A DNA stretch of 64,000 bases from Neodiprion pinetum (taxonomy: Eukaryota; Arthropoda; Insecta; Hymenoptera; Diprionidae): positions 3,948,501 through 4,012,500 of the forward strand of contig NC_060233.1 in NCBI RefSeq assembly GCF_021155775.2, in the 5' to 3' direction. Each line of letters opens with the position of its first letter. The stretch's first letter is position 1. Below, piece after piece: positions 1 through 14,800 of the stretch. The translations under genes and the position numbers were made by a program. Under the pieces are notes generated by a model. That model saw only the letters and a program-made list of their open reading frames with translations, did not search any database and had not been told where the DNA came from.

Positions 1-49
1 AAAAAGCAAAGAATAATCGTCTGATGCTCTGACCATTGCAAAGTTTTAG

Positions 50-638
50 TTTGCTGTTGGAGTCGCAAAAAGTGCAGCAGCAATTAAAGCATCTGGAAAA
101 AAAGATTAACGATTTAAAGGTAACTATAAAGCTACAAATTGTATACTTAGCATCAACAATTAAATGAAATCGTTAAATGGACAACATTCCCAGTAACATA
201 GCAATAAATCCAGTCAAATTACCACTAATGAAATTTACTTAAAATAGCTAGCCACCCAGGGAGCTGCTTTCAGTGAAGGAGAAAGATTGGCTCAGGAGTT
301 GCAGATGATTGAGGCGGGCATTAGGGAAAAAGAAAGGGATGTACGGAATTGGAGTCCGTATGGTATGTCGTGGATTCAGCCATCAAGTAACTTAGTGCAG
401 AATCACAACTTGAACAGGGAATACCGACCCGATGAAGTAAGTTTTGAATGTGCTAGAATTTACTTATACTCGTACCTAGATTACGGTTTAATATTATGAG
501 AAAAATGACGCGTTACAGGAGGATACGTACGAAGCTGGAATAGCTAATGACATGCGGGAGTTGGAATTACGTTGGGAGTTTGAGTTGGAAGAGCAAGAGA
601 AACGTTGGTCAAGCGAAGAAGATAATATCAAGAAGTAA
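50..638 (+). CDS. 3' end of an unidentified coiled-coil protein
   Basis: Three exons are visible and the gene begins left of the window. They are 50-119 (after acceptor TTTTAG), 260-436 (after CACCCAG) and 519-638 (after GTTACAG, ending TAA). Donors are AAAG|GTAACT and GAA|GTAAGT, and the last two junctions are phase 0. The first exon encodes a Gln/Lys/Leu-rich helix (LLLESQKVQQQLKHLEKKI). The second encodes an acidic-basic helix followed by NWSPYGMSWIQP. The third is very rich in Glu and Arg and ends EEDNIKK. Heptad-like hydrophobic spacing suggests a coiled coil. I do not recognise the family, and no function is inferred. The exon structure is well supported because the phases match and stops close the alternative readings. 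Confidence 0.6.
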
Positions 639-3600
639 ACAGAATCCCTACAAATATTTATTACCTAATTCTTCAAGTTGCATTGTCGTTTTGTACTTTG
701 AAATGAGCGTGAAATCAATAGTATTTCATCTTTTCAGTAGTATTCTAGCCACCAAGGAAGCTAACAATGTAAAAGCAGTTGGAAGTTTCACGAAAGATTA
801 AAGTTACGTTAACGGTATATTTTGAAAAAGAAACATGACGTATTTTTATAATCATAAAAAGTAATATATAATTTATAATGATAAAACGATTTTTTAAAAC
901 TTGAGGAATTGGCTACCTGGTATTTGAGTTCCAACTCGTAGGCGCATTATAGATTGCCAAATAGTCATGAATAGTGCATATAGCGAGTAAAAGAAAGATT
1001 GTTTCAAAAACAACTGAGGAGATGAAAATGGATTTGTTAAAATTTAACAGAAGTTAGCGTCAGTGTTTTATAAACATGACAAACTATATAGCATATTTAT
1101 TTATATATTTGCACAACGTGGCAAAATATTATATCTATATATAATATTATATATCGCTACCATAATATTCGGGACGAATAATAATCAACCTGATGATAGG
1201 TGATTGGAAAAAAAATGCCTATAGGTACATATAAATGTTATACATAATGGGAAATAACACATTTTATGAGGGAATTTGGATAGTTGGTGTCATTATAAAT
1301 TATTCTAGTTATATAACCCATCGAGCGAGCGTTAACTCTCGTTACGAAAAGCATGTAGTCGAATTTCCACACCTTGATAAATGGTTTTTCACTTTTCATG
1401 GTGCCTTTCGCTAATTCAATTAATTATCTTCAACAAAAGTTTAGCAAAAAAATCAATATTATCCTTTGAGAATACCATCTTGCGCCCGATTCTATTTGTT
1501 GAAAAAAAGCACATGCAATATTGAGCTCCAGAGTTTTTATTTTCATATCAAAAATAAAATCGTAAAGTTGGTGTAGAAGGGTGAAAAGGATAAAAAGATG
1601 TTTTTCGCTAAAAACATGAATGTGGAAGCGACGAATGTATTTCGTGGAACAATATTGTGTTATTGGATAGGCTTGCTTGTATATCTGAGAAATGATAAAC
1701 CATGGTATGTATCTATTGCGATTGGGTTGCTTCTATTTTTATGAAATAATATATATAACCTAAAGATTAATGTTCCAGTTTTATTGGAAGTAACAATAGA
1801 GAATTTTACGAAGAAAAAAAAATCGAAAAAAAACTAAAAAAAGTATGGTTCTTGGAGGTGGTCTTTCTAGCCTTGAATTACTATATGTTATTTTTTATAC
1901 ATTTGTAAGAAAGCGGCTCTGTTCAAGCTTATAGTTTTGAGTGTAGGATTACGAAAACCCTGAATCACGAATTTGTCATTTGTATGGTTAAAAATATTAA
2001 GCAGTGAGCCTGAACATAGCTGTAGTCTACTACTAAAGAAAAGAGAAAAAAGCAACAAAAAAAAAAAGAGAAAAATAATATAGTACAGTGAATCGCAAAT
2101 AATTGATTCAACGGGTGAACGATACTTTTATTTCTTATAAGCGTTAAGCTGTTGAAAATGATACTTGCACTGTGAATGTAAGAAATTGTTACACGCGACG
2201 TTAACTCGTCAACTTTAAAAGCATAAATTGTGGGTGGACAAAGCCCTTGAGCTTTTCTCAGACTGGTATCCAATCACAAGGCATATTTTATTACTCAATA
2301 CAAGACAGAAGAAAAAATGGATCAATTGAAAATTAAATCTAGCTTTAGATTTATGAAGTCACGTTCAAAAGCCTAGTACATTTCATTTTTAGAACAACAT
2401 GAAAACAAACTAAATTACAAGTATTAAATTTGTTGTATTCACGGAGTACAGTAATGCATTTATTTCAAATATCTAATTCACGTAAAAACTTTGACGGTGT
2501 GGTTGGGTACGTTTTCAAATCGGTCAATCAAATGCATACACGTGCCTAATGTAATTCTATAATTCCATAGTGGTAAACATACAAAAAATCGCTAAATTGT
2601 TTCGTCTAGAAACATTGAAACGTGAAAACTTAGAGATATGTATGAGAGGATATATTTTTACCTTTCATATTATTCGAATTCTCACATTTCTCTGTTGCTC
2701 AGTTAATAAAAATTTGCAAGAATGTATCCCCTCTGACAGTGCAACATATAAATATGTTTTATGAATATAACACAGCCTAAATGAACTATTCTACAAATAC
2801 TTCCTTAACTTTCGTTGAGAATATAATGTCAAACGTCTTGTATGAGCCTAATATGACAATTTAATTGACAAGTGAAGGTCCATAAAGTGTCCTACCAAAC
2901 TTCTAGATATGCTTAAATTTCGTTGAAAATTTGTATAAACCATACTTGAAATTGATTTTGATCACCAGTCACGCAATTTATAACAGAGATTCGTTAATGT
3001 CGCTGAGTTATTTATACGAAACTGTAAGAGCTTAGTTTATGTTATATGTGCAATTTCGTGACGACTGTCTCGTCTTCAATCGGTTGTCATTATTTTTATA
3101 TAATTTATAAGAAATTCAGCATAATTCCGAATTAGTGAAACACTGGGATTCTCGTTCGCGTTATCGATTTTCCTTTTTATTACTATAAACACTTGTGTTA
3201 GGAAATGTAAGTTTCCGTGCATCTAATACTTACCACTTCTTTTTGCTAAGTTCTAAATGTTATGTTCATGATTTTATAAGTTATATTCTACATTTATATC
3301 CTATCGTTATATTTTTAAACTGAGCTCGCACACTTTCGTTATAACTTAATATATAATGATATACCTATTCTATTTATGTTTGATTTTAACTCTGATATTG
3401 GTAATCAGACGTGAGTTATCAATCATCTTTGTTGGCAAAAATATCCGATTCGTTTGCTACTCTTGTAAATGATTTTCTCCGCTCAATTCAACGAAACTCG
3501 TTGCTAAATTATAATCCAGGAAATATCAGTAATCTGTATTGAAAATGAAATCAAATACGAAAAGATTAGCCATTCCAATAAAGATGCAATTTTACACCTC

Positions 3601-4923
3601 TGTAAACCAAACTCAGATTTGATAGTCAGCGTAATATTCTGTTTAATCTGCAAAGAACAAGCAAACGAAAAAAGAAAGTAGAAACACATCTATTTTCCCT
3701 TTTGATCGTTTAGCATAGAGTGGAGTTGAAGACGTGAATAAGGAGAAGGGCTGTGTACAATGGGAAGTAATAAGTGCAACAGGACTGTTTGTGCAAGCTT
3801 CGGATTAATTACATGTTAAACATGTCACTATAATATGTATGATGATACGAGCGTACCTATTGTTAACGGTATGAGAAACCACATACAATCTACAGTAAAA
3901 GTTCTTTGTTTGAACATACAATAATAAAGTAATAAATTAAATATTATTATACACATATCGGTTTACATATAATGCATATAATCAGCACACTTGACGATGG
4001 TCAGAAAATCTTCATAGTATTACTTCTTGTTATGAGTTTTCAATTCTTAAACAAGAAGTTATGTATACGAATTTTGCACCGCAAAACAAATTTGTAAACG
4101 TCAAGTTTTCAGATTTTGTGCAGCGCTTTTCTCATTTTGTAGTTCAAATGCTCCTTCGTTGATGAGAGAATGTAAAGACTGTTACCCCTAGAGAAATTTT
4201 TGTTACCAGTACTCGGTGTGTAGGTGAGCATGGGGCCATGGATGCTTTCTTTTTACATGGATTTCCTGACACAAATCACTTAGTGTCATGTTGTGTCGGA
4301 AAATTAATGTGAAAGGAACCTGCCGCATATGAAGCCGTGTTAGCGATCCAGTGGCTTCTTTATCGGTTGGAGCCATTTAACAGGCAATCGCATAAGAATC
4401 GGAAAACCCCATTCGGGTAACGGTCTTTAATATTCTTCATTCCACACATAAATTTTTATTCAGCATCTTCAACGTCTACCACAATATCAAACCACGATCC
4501 TCCCTAAGACGTTGACTCAAGATGTATACTTCGGTCGTTCCCCATTTCGATAATTATGTTATGAATTGAAGAAATTGTATAAAGAAAAGCGGATATCCTT
4601 ACAATTTGGTTTAAACTGGAAGAAATGAACGATTGACCGTTTTAATTACTTTATACATGAAAAAAAAAAGTTGTCCATGATTTTGAAAAAAGCGCGAAAC
4701 ATTCGCGAAATTTTTCTACCCCGGACCGTTACCGATCGAGTTCAAAAATGGAAGAGGAAAAAACGGACAGACAGCCAGCATCCGGCATCTGCTCCAGCGC
4801 TTCCAGAGTATCGTCGTATGGCGGCATCTAGCGGATATTTTTCTAATATGACAAAGCTGGAACCGCAGAATCGAGGCCACACTGCTGTTTAAAGCTATAT
4901 TGCGTACACGCCGCGGTCTGTGC
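639..4923. other. Intergenic, AT-rich, no gene recognised
   Basis: About 4.3 kb between the coiled-coil gene and SCaMC. The sequence is AT-rich with many stops in all frames. The longest open frames are about 60-100 codons, lack splice context and show low-complexity composition. The start of the interval should contain the 3' UTR of the upstream gene. I see no RNA gene or clear mobile element here. Confidence 0.5.
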
Positions 4924-5229
4924 TCATATATACCTACCGTGTGAAGTCGCAGTGCGGCTGATTTCCGATTTTCGTAAGTGAAGCGTGAAAAGGAAAATAA
5001 CAGTGAACGTTAATTTGGATCCCGTTAGCAGTGGTAAACAACGAAGTGGTAAACGTAGCCGATAAGGTAAAACGGGAGGCGTGAAATTATGCGGTTTACA
5101 ACACAACGAGGTGGTGGAAACTAAGGTGCGTCGTCGTTCGTGAAAATTGTGACCTAATCGAGCGCGGCCGTCTAGCCGTGCGTTGTTTGCACCCAGACGG
5201 GATAAACTCGAGATAAGTACGTGGTAAAT
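4924..5229 (+). promoter_or_regulatory. Probable SCaMC core promoter and 5' UTR
   Basis: Immediately upstream of the SCaMC start codon, composition shifts to higher GC with many CpG dinucleotides. A CATATATAC stretch at about 4925-4933 could serve as a TATA box, with transcription starting some 25-35 bases later. Position and composition are seen; promoter function is inferred. Confidence 0.35.
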
Positions 5230-8200
5230 ATGCCGGGGCGTAACGTCGTGCACGGCGTCATGCCGCCCCATTATCTTCACGAGTTGCCGGCTGAGGACGA
5301 GGAGCGACTCGAGAAGATATTCAACAAACTCGACCTGGACGGCAACGGGAGGATCGACGTACACGATTTGTCAAAGGCCCTCCACGATGTCGGGGTGCAT
5401 AAGCGATACGCCGAGGTGATGAACCGACGATGCTCGAATAATTCGAACGACGTGCATGCCTACTGCCAGACGAAACTATCCACCTTGCTAATCCCATTCG
5501 TACTCTCTTTATCGGCCTTCTTTTGTTTCCTCATTATGGATAACGTTACGCGACCTGCGTGCTTCTTTTGTTTTGCGCCATGCGCACATTCTATGCAAAC
5601 CATCTTCAAAGCGTTCAAAATTCAAAACCTCTACTTCATTCGGCGTGAACGTCAACTTTTTAGACAGCGTCTTCTAATTTAACGGTAAATTGACACCGTA
5701 GAACCGTATGAGAACAATGTTTCCCGTGGAAACGAAATGATCTAAAATTAGTATGATAAATTTATCCTAGCTACGTCGTTTTACGATTCATTTTACGGTA
5801 TTCACAGGAAACAGAAAATGTGTTGTATTATACAGATTCCGGACCTTGTGATTTGCGCAGTTTAAAAATACCCATCGTTTTTAATGTTACATAGCGCAGA
5901 GTCGAAAACTCTTACGATCAAACAATAATCAAACGTTAGGTTTATCCGTTGTTCTCATCTTTTCCATCATGTTGAAGTTATTAACGTTATCGTAACGATT
6001 CATGCTGTGATAAAAACCGTTATTTCGCAATTTTGGAACTACTCGAAATTCAGTGAACCGTAATGAAACAAAACATACTCATATTTTTCAATCCTATTTC
6101 CTTCGAAATCATTGTCAAAAGAAGAAAATACTGGCTTTTTTTCAACGTTTGGTTACGATAACGTTATTAACTTCAACCTCGTTCGTTTCCAACAATTGCA
6201 ACGACCCTAAGCGGTTTTTCCAATCCCCTTAACTTTTACCTTCAATTTTGAAATACTGACAGTAATTGAACATAATTTGCCACATTCCTCAACTCAGGCC
6301 TTTCATACTTCTTAACTTAATTAAGTTAGACGTGTGTGCAGAAATAACGAAGATCTCTTCATTCTTTTGAGGAAAAAAGAGACATTCCATTCAATCCTAT
6401 CGTTAAAATAATTGCCACATTTGTTCGTTAAGCAATTAACCTAAACAAACGGCCAACAATTTACTTGCGCTAAATTTTTCCTTCATTTTGCGCAGAAATT
6501 TTTGGCGGAATCCGACCGAAACCAGAGCGGCGACATCAGTTTGGCAGAATTTATTCATTACGTACGAGAACACGAGAAGAGTCTACGCCTGCAATTTTCG
6601 AACTTGGACAAAAATCGAGACGGTAAAGTATACGCGTCCTAAAAATGTTCTTACTGCTATTATTACTATTTTGTATTATTTTTTAGGACGTTGACCATCC
6701 GTCTCGTTCACCGAAACCCGAGCTGAAACTTCTGTTATACCCGTACACGTGTATAAAACGTGCAAACCGTTTAAACGTATGTTTTAAACAACTTTACTGT
6801 ACCCGCATTGCTCTGAATTGACGCGTTACGCAACCACGGAAGTACAAAAACACGTAAACGGAATAACAATGTACATGTATACATACGTCCATTAATCCGT
6901 TACGCAATTGGAAACTTACCTTGAGATGTTCTTGAAATTTAAGGATTCTTCAATTATCCATAGTGACTTTCATTTCGAAGTATGTAATTTGTTTACAGAA
7001 TTCGATTATAGTTGGACAAGGTTCTCCGTTGAACTTGTATCCGTTTTTACGCATCGCGGTTACATCAACAATTCCGTGGCCCAAAATTTCCAACTTGTGA
7101 AAGTAAAAACCGAGCGAGTTAAGGGAGTGCTCTGGTCGATTTCGACGTTGACATCGAAAATATCGAAGTCCACGTATCCGAAACGTGAGAAATGGCTTGA
7201 CAGGCCCATTCTATACACAATTCTGAACAAAAATATTCCAATTCATTTTCATTTGCCGCAGAAATAAAGAAATGGCAGAAATTATCTGAATTTAGTAGAA
7301 TGTGTTCCATATTTCTGCGTAAAATGAAAATGTTTAGGAATTTTTTTGTTCAGAATTGCGTATAGAATGGGACCGTTGAGCCAATTTTCACGTTTAAGAT
7401 TCGTTGACTCCGATATTTGACGAGGTTGAAGTTAGTAAAATTATTTTAGCGATACCAGTTTAGAAAAAATCTTTACTCTGATCCTTAGGATTGTCTGAAA
7501 TTCAGCTTGTAAATCGTAACAAAGAAGAAATGTTCATATAAAAACCAACTTCTTGCAAGTCGTTGTAAAATTGTACAACAACCATTTTTTCCATCATGTT
7601 TCGTTATGCTGACGTTGCTAACTTCACTGAGCGAACTGAGAAGTAATTCATTGATGACTCAGTGTAATTCGGAACCGTTTATAAATTTTTGTTGTTACCG
7701 TAAATCCTCTCGCTCTTCCGCGAGTGGCCGAAACTTGCGGAAAAGTCGAGCTGTATATGAAAAATGGGACTGTAAGTATGTCGAAAAACTTCTCTAGAAG
7801 ACTTTGTCACGCGCGGATTGTTTGGCAACAAACATAAGCGATCAATCAAACGTGCCGTAGCGGCGTTTGGCAAAGCCTGACAAGAGGATTCACGACTGTG
7901 TGTAGGTATAATGTAAAACCAGAATTGAGCCCCTGCCGCATCGTTGATCGTTGCCAAACATCTGATCTGTGATTTCTCAGCGACGGTTGAGATTTTTTTT
8001 TTTTAGATCACACTCACTGTCGGTTGCGTACAATTGTTGAAAAAGCGTTGTTTATTCGCTTTGCCTTTGTTTCCTCGTAAATTACTCCAGTATAATCGAA
8101 TAGAATCGTTTTTCAAACGACCTTTGCTTACTCTTTACTCGCCGCTGAATCGCATCAATTCACTCAAGATTATCGCTGATTGGATCTACGAACATCGCAT

Positions 8201-8775
8201 GCATACCTCGCGGCTCGGTTTATGTACCCGACCAACAAGATTACGAGACTTCGTTAACTGCGGCACAATCTCTGACCTTGTCAGGAATTTCTGCAGCCCT
8301 TGAATTATTCACCCGTCGACTTTTTTTTGTACCGATCGCGCTACCGAAGCCCGAGTAAAGTGGCTTACAGGCAAATTTCAAATTCCGCAATGAGGCTTCT
8401 CGTTCGTTCCGTCAACGTGCAGTCCCGGCTAATTTAATATCATTTATAACTTATGCGCCAACAATTTCCTGGATACGATTCTGCGTACGAAACTTTTGGA
8501 CTGTGCATCTTTCTCCATACCATCAAAAATTGCATTGAATAAATTTCATTGCTTTGTGGCGATTCATAAATGACACAAATTTTGTTACGCGTACGTCCTT
8601 GATTAATATGTACAAACATATTTTTTTATTTATTTTTCTACATAAATTATGATCGTTGAAGCCAAAAAATGCAGTTTCTATTTTTTATATTTCTTTCCAT
8701 ATTTTAGCTTTTTAAGTTTATATTACACTTACATATTTATCCGGGTCTTACTTTATGTATACGTATAACTTATAC

Positions 8776-8815
<40 letters not shown>

Positions 8816-11800
8816 CAATCTGTAATCAGAATCATTCACGGTTGATCGAGCTTTCTAATTTTACAGTATAGAAAGGCTTTGCTGTATACTTTCGAGGCGA
8901 TTTTCTATAGCCTCCAATCAAGTCGCTCGTTCATCCGGCACTTCGCGTACATCCGTATTTACGTACCATGTATAGGTATATACCTAGTTACACTGCGCAC
9001 ATGTGTTACATATAGTCTATAATAATGATTAAATAGTTCATCATAACTGACGCTGAACGTGAGTTGGAAGCCAATTTATTTCTGTACCTACGGTCGTAAC
9101 TAATGAGGCGCGAAAGAAAAATTGGGCAGGCTATCAAGCCACTGTAATTCATCTATCTATAAAGAATTCTTCACCTCACGTGAATTTTTTGCTAACTGTA
9201 GTATAATAAGGCATATAGGTATATCTATCTATATCATATGTTGTAAGTTATATCGAACACGCAACTCGTTTTACGTAACGTGTCCTATATGTCGTGCGTA
9301 TGTTAGAGCTTGTATTACTGTTCGCAGAAGAGAAAAATGCAGAGAGCTGTTATGTGTGTGAGATCTCGAAAGCAAAACGTTGAACAGTTTTTTTTTTTCC
9401 CCCATCCTTTTTGTCTAAACTCGCTAGCAGCTGCACGGCATTTATTTTTATCCTATATGTATGTTTTGTATTTTCACACACACACGCGCACACACACACA
9501 CAAGCTGTAGCGTTTGAATGCAATTTATTTCAATGCGTTTTAGTTATATTCAGTTTTTATTGTGCAACAGCGCGTGATTCAAGTTTAAGTACCTACTGAT
9601 ATTGAGTTTTCGTATCGTTTATGCAACAATAATATCATGAAGAACATTTTGTTTGCCTATTTACAGGAAAAATTGATCTGGAGGAACTGATCAGAGCTTT
9701 TAAAGACTTGGGCGTTGATATGGATCGAACAGAAGCGACTAAATTATTGCAGAGGTAAGTTGTGAGATTTTTTTTTTCCTTATTATAAATTTAATTTTAA
9801 ACATAATTCTTTTGCACGATAATAATTTCAAACAACGTTTGAACAGGAACAATTTGGGCAACGTCATTAATCCTTTATCTTTTGTATAATACGTCTATGT
9901 AAATTATTACGAATTTATTTCTTCGAATTATGGACGTACAGCATTTGTCAGGTTTCTCTTAATCGTCTACTTATCTTTATTCCATGCATTTTTATGTCTC
10001 GTTGTCACAAAAACACAATATTTCACTCGCGCACATTAATTTGTTGATGAAGTATACATATACTTATTCGACGTGCATACATTATTATTTTACATGTCGG
10101 TGCGATAATTGTTTGAAAACTATAAATACCGGCAAGCGGAAAAAAATATTATCAGTTACATTTCTGCAGGAGGTAAAACTCCTGCGGGGGCAACTTGAGC
10201 AAACTTGGAATGTGTAAAATTATTATCTTTTCTTCAAATATTATAGTATACTTATGCTTACACCTAATACAGTTTTTATCAAAAAGAAAGTGTAACGTTC
10301 TTCTTTTTTTTTTGATACCCTGCAGGATGGACCAGGATGGAAGCTTAAATATCAGTTTCGACGAATGGCGTGATTTTCTCCTTTACGCACCGACTAACGA
10401 CATTCACGAGTTGATCCGCTACTGGCGACACTCGACCGTGAGTTATTTTTCCTATGCAATACTTCCTCGCAAATAACAACATGTACGCATCGCTCAGGAT
10501 CAAACGTTATTACAACTAATCATACAAAAGCACACGATGACACATCGAATTCCGCATGTATGAAAAAAATAAGTCGAAAATGCTCGACAGTTCGTAATCT
10601 AACGTTACATACGTACCTACATACGTTAAAAAACTTCTTGTCCGTATATTTAATTTCCTAATTGTTTTACTTCCGAAGAAAGTATAACCGTAAAACTGGT
10701 CGGACATCGACTGGTTCGCATCACAATACCTATACTATGCAAGCACACGCGCTCGAAGCCATCCATATGCGTCGATACGTAACACAGAGAGGCAGAGCGA
10801 AAGTCCAACCGCGCAGGTCAAGTCGTTCATCGAGGGTCTCCGATTGGTCGGCGAGAAAGGCTCGACGGTGTGACGTAGATGGAAGCGTGTGTCAGAAAGC
10901 GACCTTGATAGTGTCACAATCAGCTGTTGGCGCTGCCGCCGGAGTCTCGGCTTGGTGGAGGTGGAGGTGGAGGAGGGACGCCAGGCGATGATAGCGTTGA
11001 TAGCTGGAGTGGGCGAGGCGCCTCGACGTCGACGTCGCGGCGTCGGCGTTGAGCCTGCGCAAGGTTGACTCGGGAAGCCCCCTGCTGGAGCCGCTGGAAC
11101 TTCCTTATAACGCTTTCGAGAATCTTCCATCTCGCTTCTCGCGGCTCAGTTATCGCTTCGAACTCGCGGTGCAGGCTTAAATCTACCTATAGTATAAATT
11201 CGTCAATACGTGTTAATTCGGCCTTCTTATTCGCACACTATGGACTCAATTGCACGGCACTAAGTGCTTGTTGCAGTTTCGCAATAAATCGCGATATACT
11301 TGAAGCTCTCCGCTGCTGCATTAACTCCGACGATATTCCCCATTACCGCTGCCTATTATCATAATTTATATTATGAAAATAACCGACGATTCTAATGGCT
11401 CGTCGACGGTAAATTATAAATATTATCCGCGCGAGTTGCGGTATGTCTTTTGTTACGTTTTGTTTTTCTTTCGTTGTAGACTTATTTTTTCTGTCCAGCT
11501 GTCTGTAAACGTATTTTTGCTGTTCTTTTTATTCTTTTGCTTTGGGAACAGAAAAATCAAGAGAAACACAATTTTCTTTCTATTTTATAATTATCGTATA
11601 CACTTATGCAAATTTTCAACTGCTGGATTCATGTCTGTTTTCTTAATTATCACTCTATACATATTATATATACGTATGTGTATAGCTATTCGAAATTCGT
11701 CATATCCTGTACTCCGATATTTAAGAATCAGCTTATCGGACAATTTTTTTTCACGATCCGATCCCAACGATAAGATATCACGAGGAAGTAATGCTTATCT

Positions 11801-14800
11801 GCAGTCTGCAAAAATTTCAAACACTTTTATAAGTATACTCCGTGTAACAATACGTATATCGGCGCTAATAGATCGTGTTATCAGTTACCAGAGTATAATA
11901 ATTCAGAAATACACGTACCTGTTATACGGCTTAACTTTCTAAACATTCTTCTGCGGTACGTTCACCATTTTCTCTTCGTTACAGCTTTTTAATTAATCCT
12001 CGAATGTAATGACGTTCGTGTTAGTGCGTTTGCGATGGACCTTGATCGTTCCGATTCGGTTCGTGTTACACATGAAATCGAGAGTCGACGGTTTGAGAAA
12101 TCATACGGGTTGTGAAATTCACGCGGCCGATAAAACTCCCGGTTACGTTGTAATAACCAAATTTAACGACCACGATGCGCAATACATATCGGCTTGTACG
12201 TTTACATCTATATTGTACAATGTCTATATCACACACTGTGCGCATACAACTATGGGTACATAATATACACTACATTATTATAAACAACACATTCATGAAT
12301 CCAGTTAGAGCTGGATGACTGCTTGGCGACAGTTTAACGCTCAAAACACCCACGGCTTGAAGCTTCGTACGCATCATGCGACAACCTATCCTGCTGCATG
12401 CGATAGCTGCACAATTCTGCACCCGTTCACATATGTATAACGTACCTGAAATGTGTTCCAACGATCGATTGCTGTCGCTGCATGGTGTGCATGGCCATTG
12501 CAAGACATAGCGAAGGCCACGCCGTTCGCCGCTCTACTCGTTCCACATTGCACCCACCCTTGTACATATATGCACATTGTACATGTGCATGCATGTGCAT
12601 ACATAGGGTGGACTGCAGGTGTCGAACTGGCTCTCTGGAATGCGAGTTCCGCCTTGAGGAACTCTCGAGTCTTCGTCATCGTCCTTATTTCCAAACCCAA
12701 CCGGTGAATCGGATCTCAGAGATTTTCCACTGTTTCTCTTTACCTGCCATGATTTAAAATCTTATTGCATAATTTAATCCTTCATTCATTGTATTACATT
12801 GCAATTCCTTTCCGCCGTAGATTCTCTAGCAATAAATTTCAATTCATTCGTTTTATGTTTATTGTACACACATGCACACGATCCGATTGTGATAACACTG
12901 ATTAAACGCTGACTCGGGATACATGTATTTTTTAAATTTTATTATTTTTTTTTTATCCTTCACGCCCCTCTGAAAGCCAACAGTCTGCACTGATAAGATT
13001 CGACTCACTTTGTTCTCCGTATACGGCATTAGCTTTCTTGAAGACTTTGATCTCCGGGTATTTTGCAATAATTACGCTGTATGTAATAAAAACACCACCC
13101 CGTCAACTACGACAGATAAAAAAATTCGCGTAGGGCGATTAAAGAGCGAGTTCAACGACGTGTACACGCATATCTAGAATCACAAAAAGGGGAGGCAAAT
13201 TAGTAATGTAATTGATTATGGTATTTTATAGGTCGCCATGAGACTTTACTGACTGGTTAAATGTACACACTGCATCTGCGACAGTTGCGTCTGACGAAAA
13301 ACGTTTAGAGAGTGTCGCCGAGAATAGATCAGGCTGCAAATTCGCGTCAAATTTAGCTCTGCGATACAAGTAACTATGTGTTTACACAAACGATCGCCGA
13401 TTCGGTGTCTAAGACACTATTCGAAATACACACGGTTGCAGACTAAATCCACTCGCAAACAATTTACTTATCCTGTTATCGTATATGTGGTTACGTTTTT
13501 ATAATATCTTCATCTCTGTGCAGTCGAGATATTCATTCACGTTTTTGCGGCACGAATTTTGCGAAAACAAGCGACTTTCATTTATCGCACCGACGCAACT
13601 TTCATCCCGATTCATGATAAATTCGTTGCGTTACAACTAAGGTATTAACCCTTGTGAGTCACACGCTATTTTTCTGAGTCAACGTTTATAATAACATAGT
13701 GTTCTACGGTTTTTGGAGTCGCTGATTATGAATCTGAAATCAAATTTCAACAATTCAAGATGGCTCATTCAATATGGTGGACGAAAATTTCAAACTTGAT
13801 CGAATACGGTCACAAAACTCTATGCAGGGGTTTTCGAGGCCGCTGATTGGATTCGCCACATTGAATTTTCAAAATCCGATTTCAGATTCGTAATCAGGGA
13901 CCCCAAAAACCGTTGGATAGAGTATTTCCATCGGATTCGATTGAAATCGAAATTTTCGTCGGCCATATTGGATTCGCCATCTTGAATTTTGAAAATCCGA
14001 TATCAGATTCGTAATCAGCGATCCCAAAAACTTACAATTTATGTAAACATGTACACGTGTAGAGATGTAACTTTCTCGGAGATGAATTATTCTTTTAATT
14101 TTAACAATAATAATTTACATTACATCGCAAGAATTACTCTCGTGTATTGAAAACCTAATAGCATTCTATCAGACTTACTTTACCACTATGATGCAAAAGG
14201 CTTAATTCGGCATTCAACGATACGATCCTGACATTTATTTATTTATATAACGTACTTGCGTTAATCGGAAGCGAGCTTGAGTTTAAATGTGTGCGGTAAA
14301 GAATACGATTGAATTCGAATGATGTCGAAATTCTTGGAAGTGTTTCGTCAGCCGCGCATTGGACTCCTCACGATCAGACTTGACGTCACTTTCACTGCGA
14401 ACGCTCTAAAGCATTCAGCTATGTACGGTAGTTGCAGCAAACTGGTATCCTCCGACAGTGCACATATGCAACCATCCATAGTGTTGTATTGTTATTGTCA
14501 GAGTGCAGCGTAAGCGATAAGGCTGTACATTGGCGAATTGCACCAAAGGCCAAACCAGACCGCGCAGAGACAGCTTATGTTGTAAACGATTTTATAATGT
14601 GCCGCATATCTCGAGTTACCGAATGAGAAACGCAAGCTTTTTACGTATCGTTTCTGAAACTAGATCGGATGACTGGTATAATGGTTGCGATTGTCGGCTA
14701 GTAGGTCGACCGCGATTAGTAAACAAAAGAAAATAAAATCAGTTCTCAGAACAAAAGGCCCTGTTAAGAGTTAAGACACGGACGTTCATTCACTGCCAAA

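Noticed and set aside
4677..4892. Short basic frame upstream of SCaMC
   Set aside because: Lies before the likely promoter, has no homology and no splice link in phase to exon 1.
11373..11942. 189-codon plus-strand open frame in SCaMC intron 4
   Set aside because: The translation is Phe/Leu/Tyr/Ile-rich with no motif and no splice or promoter context. It is typical of AT-rich intron sequence.
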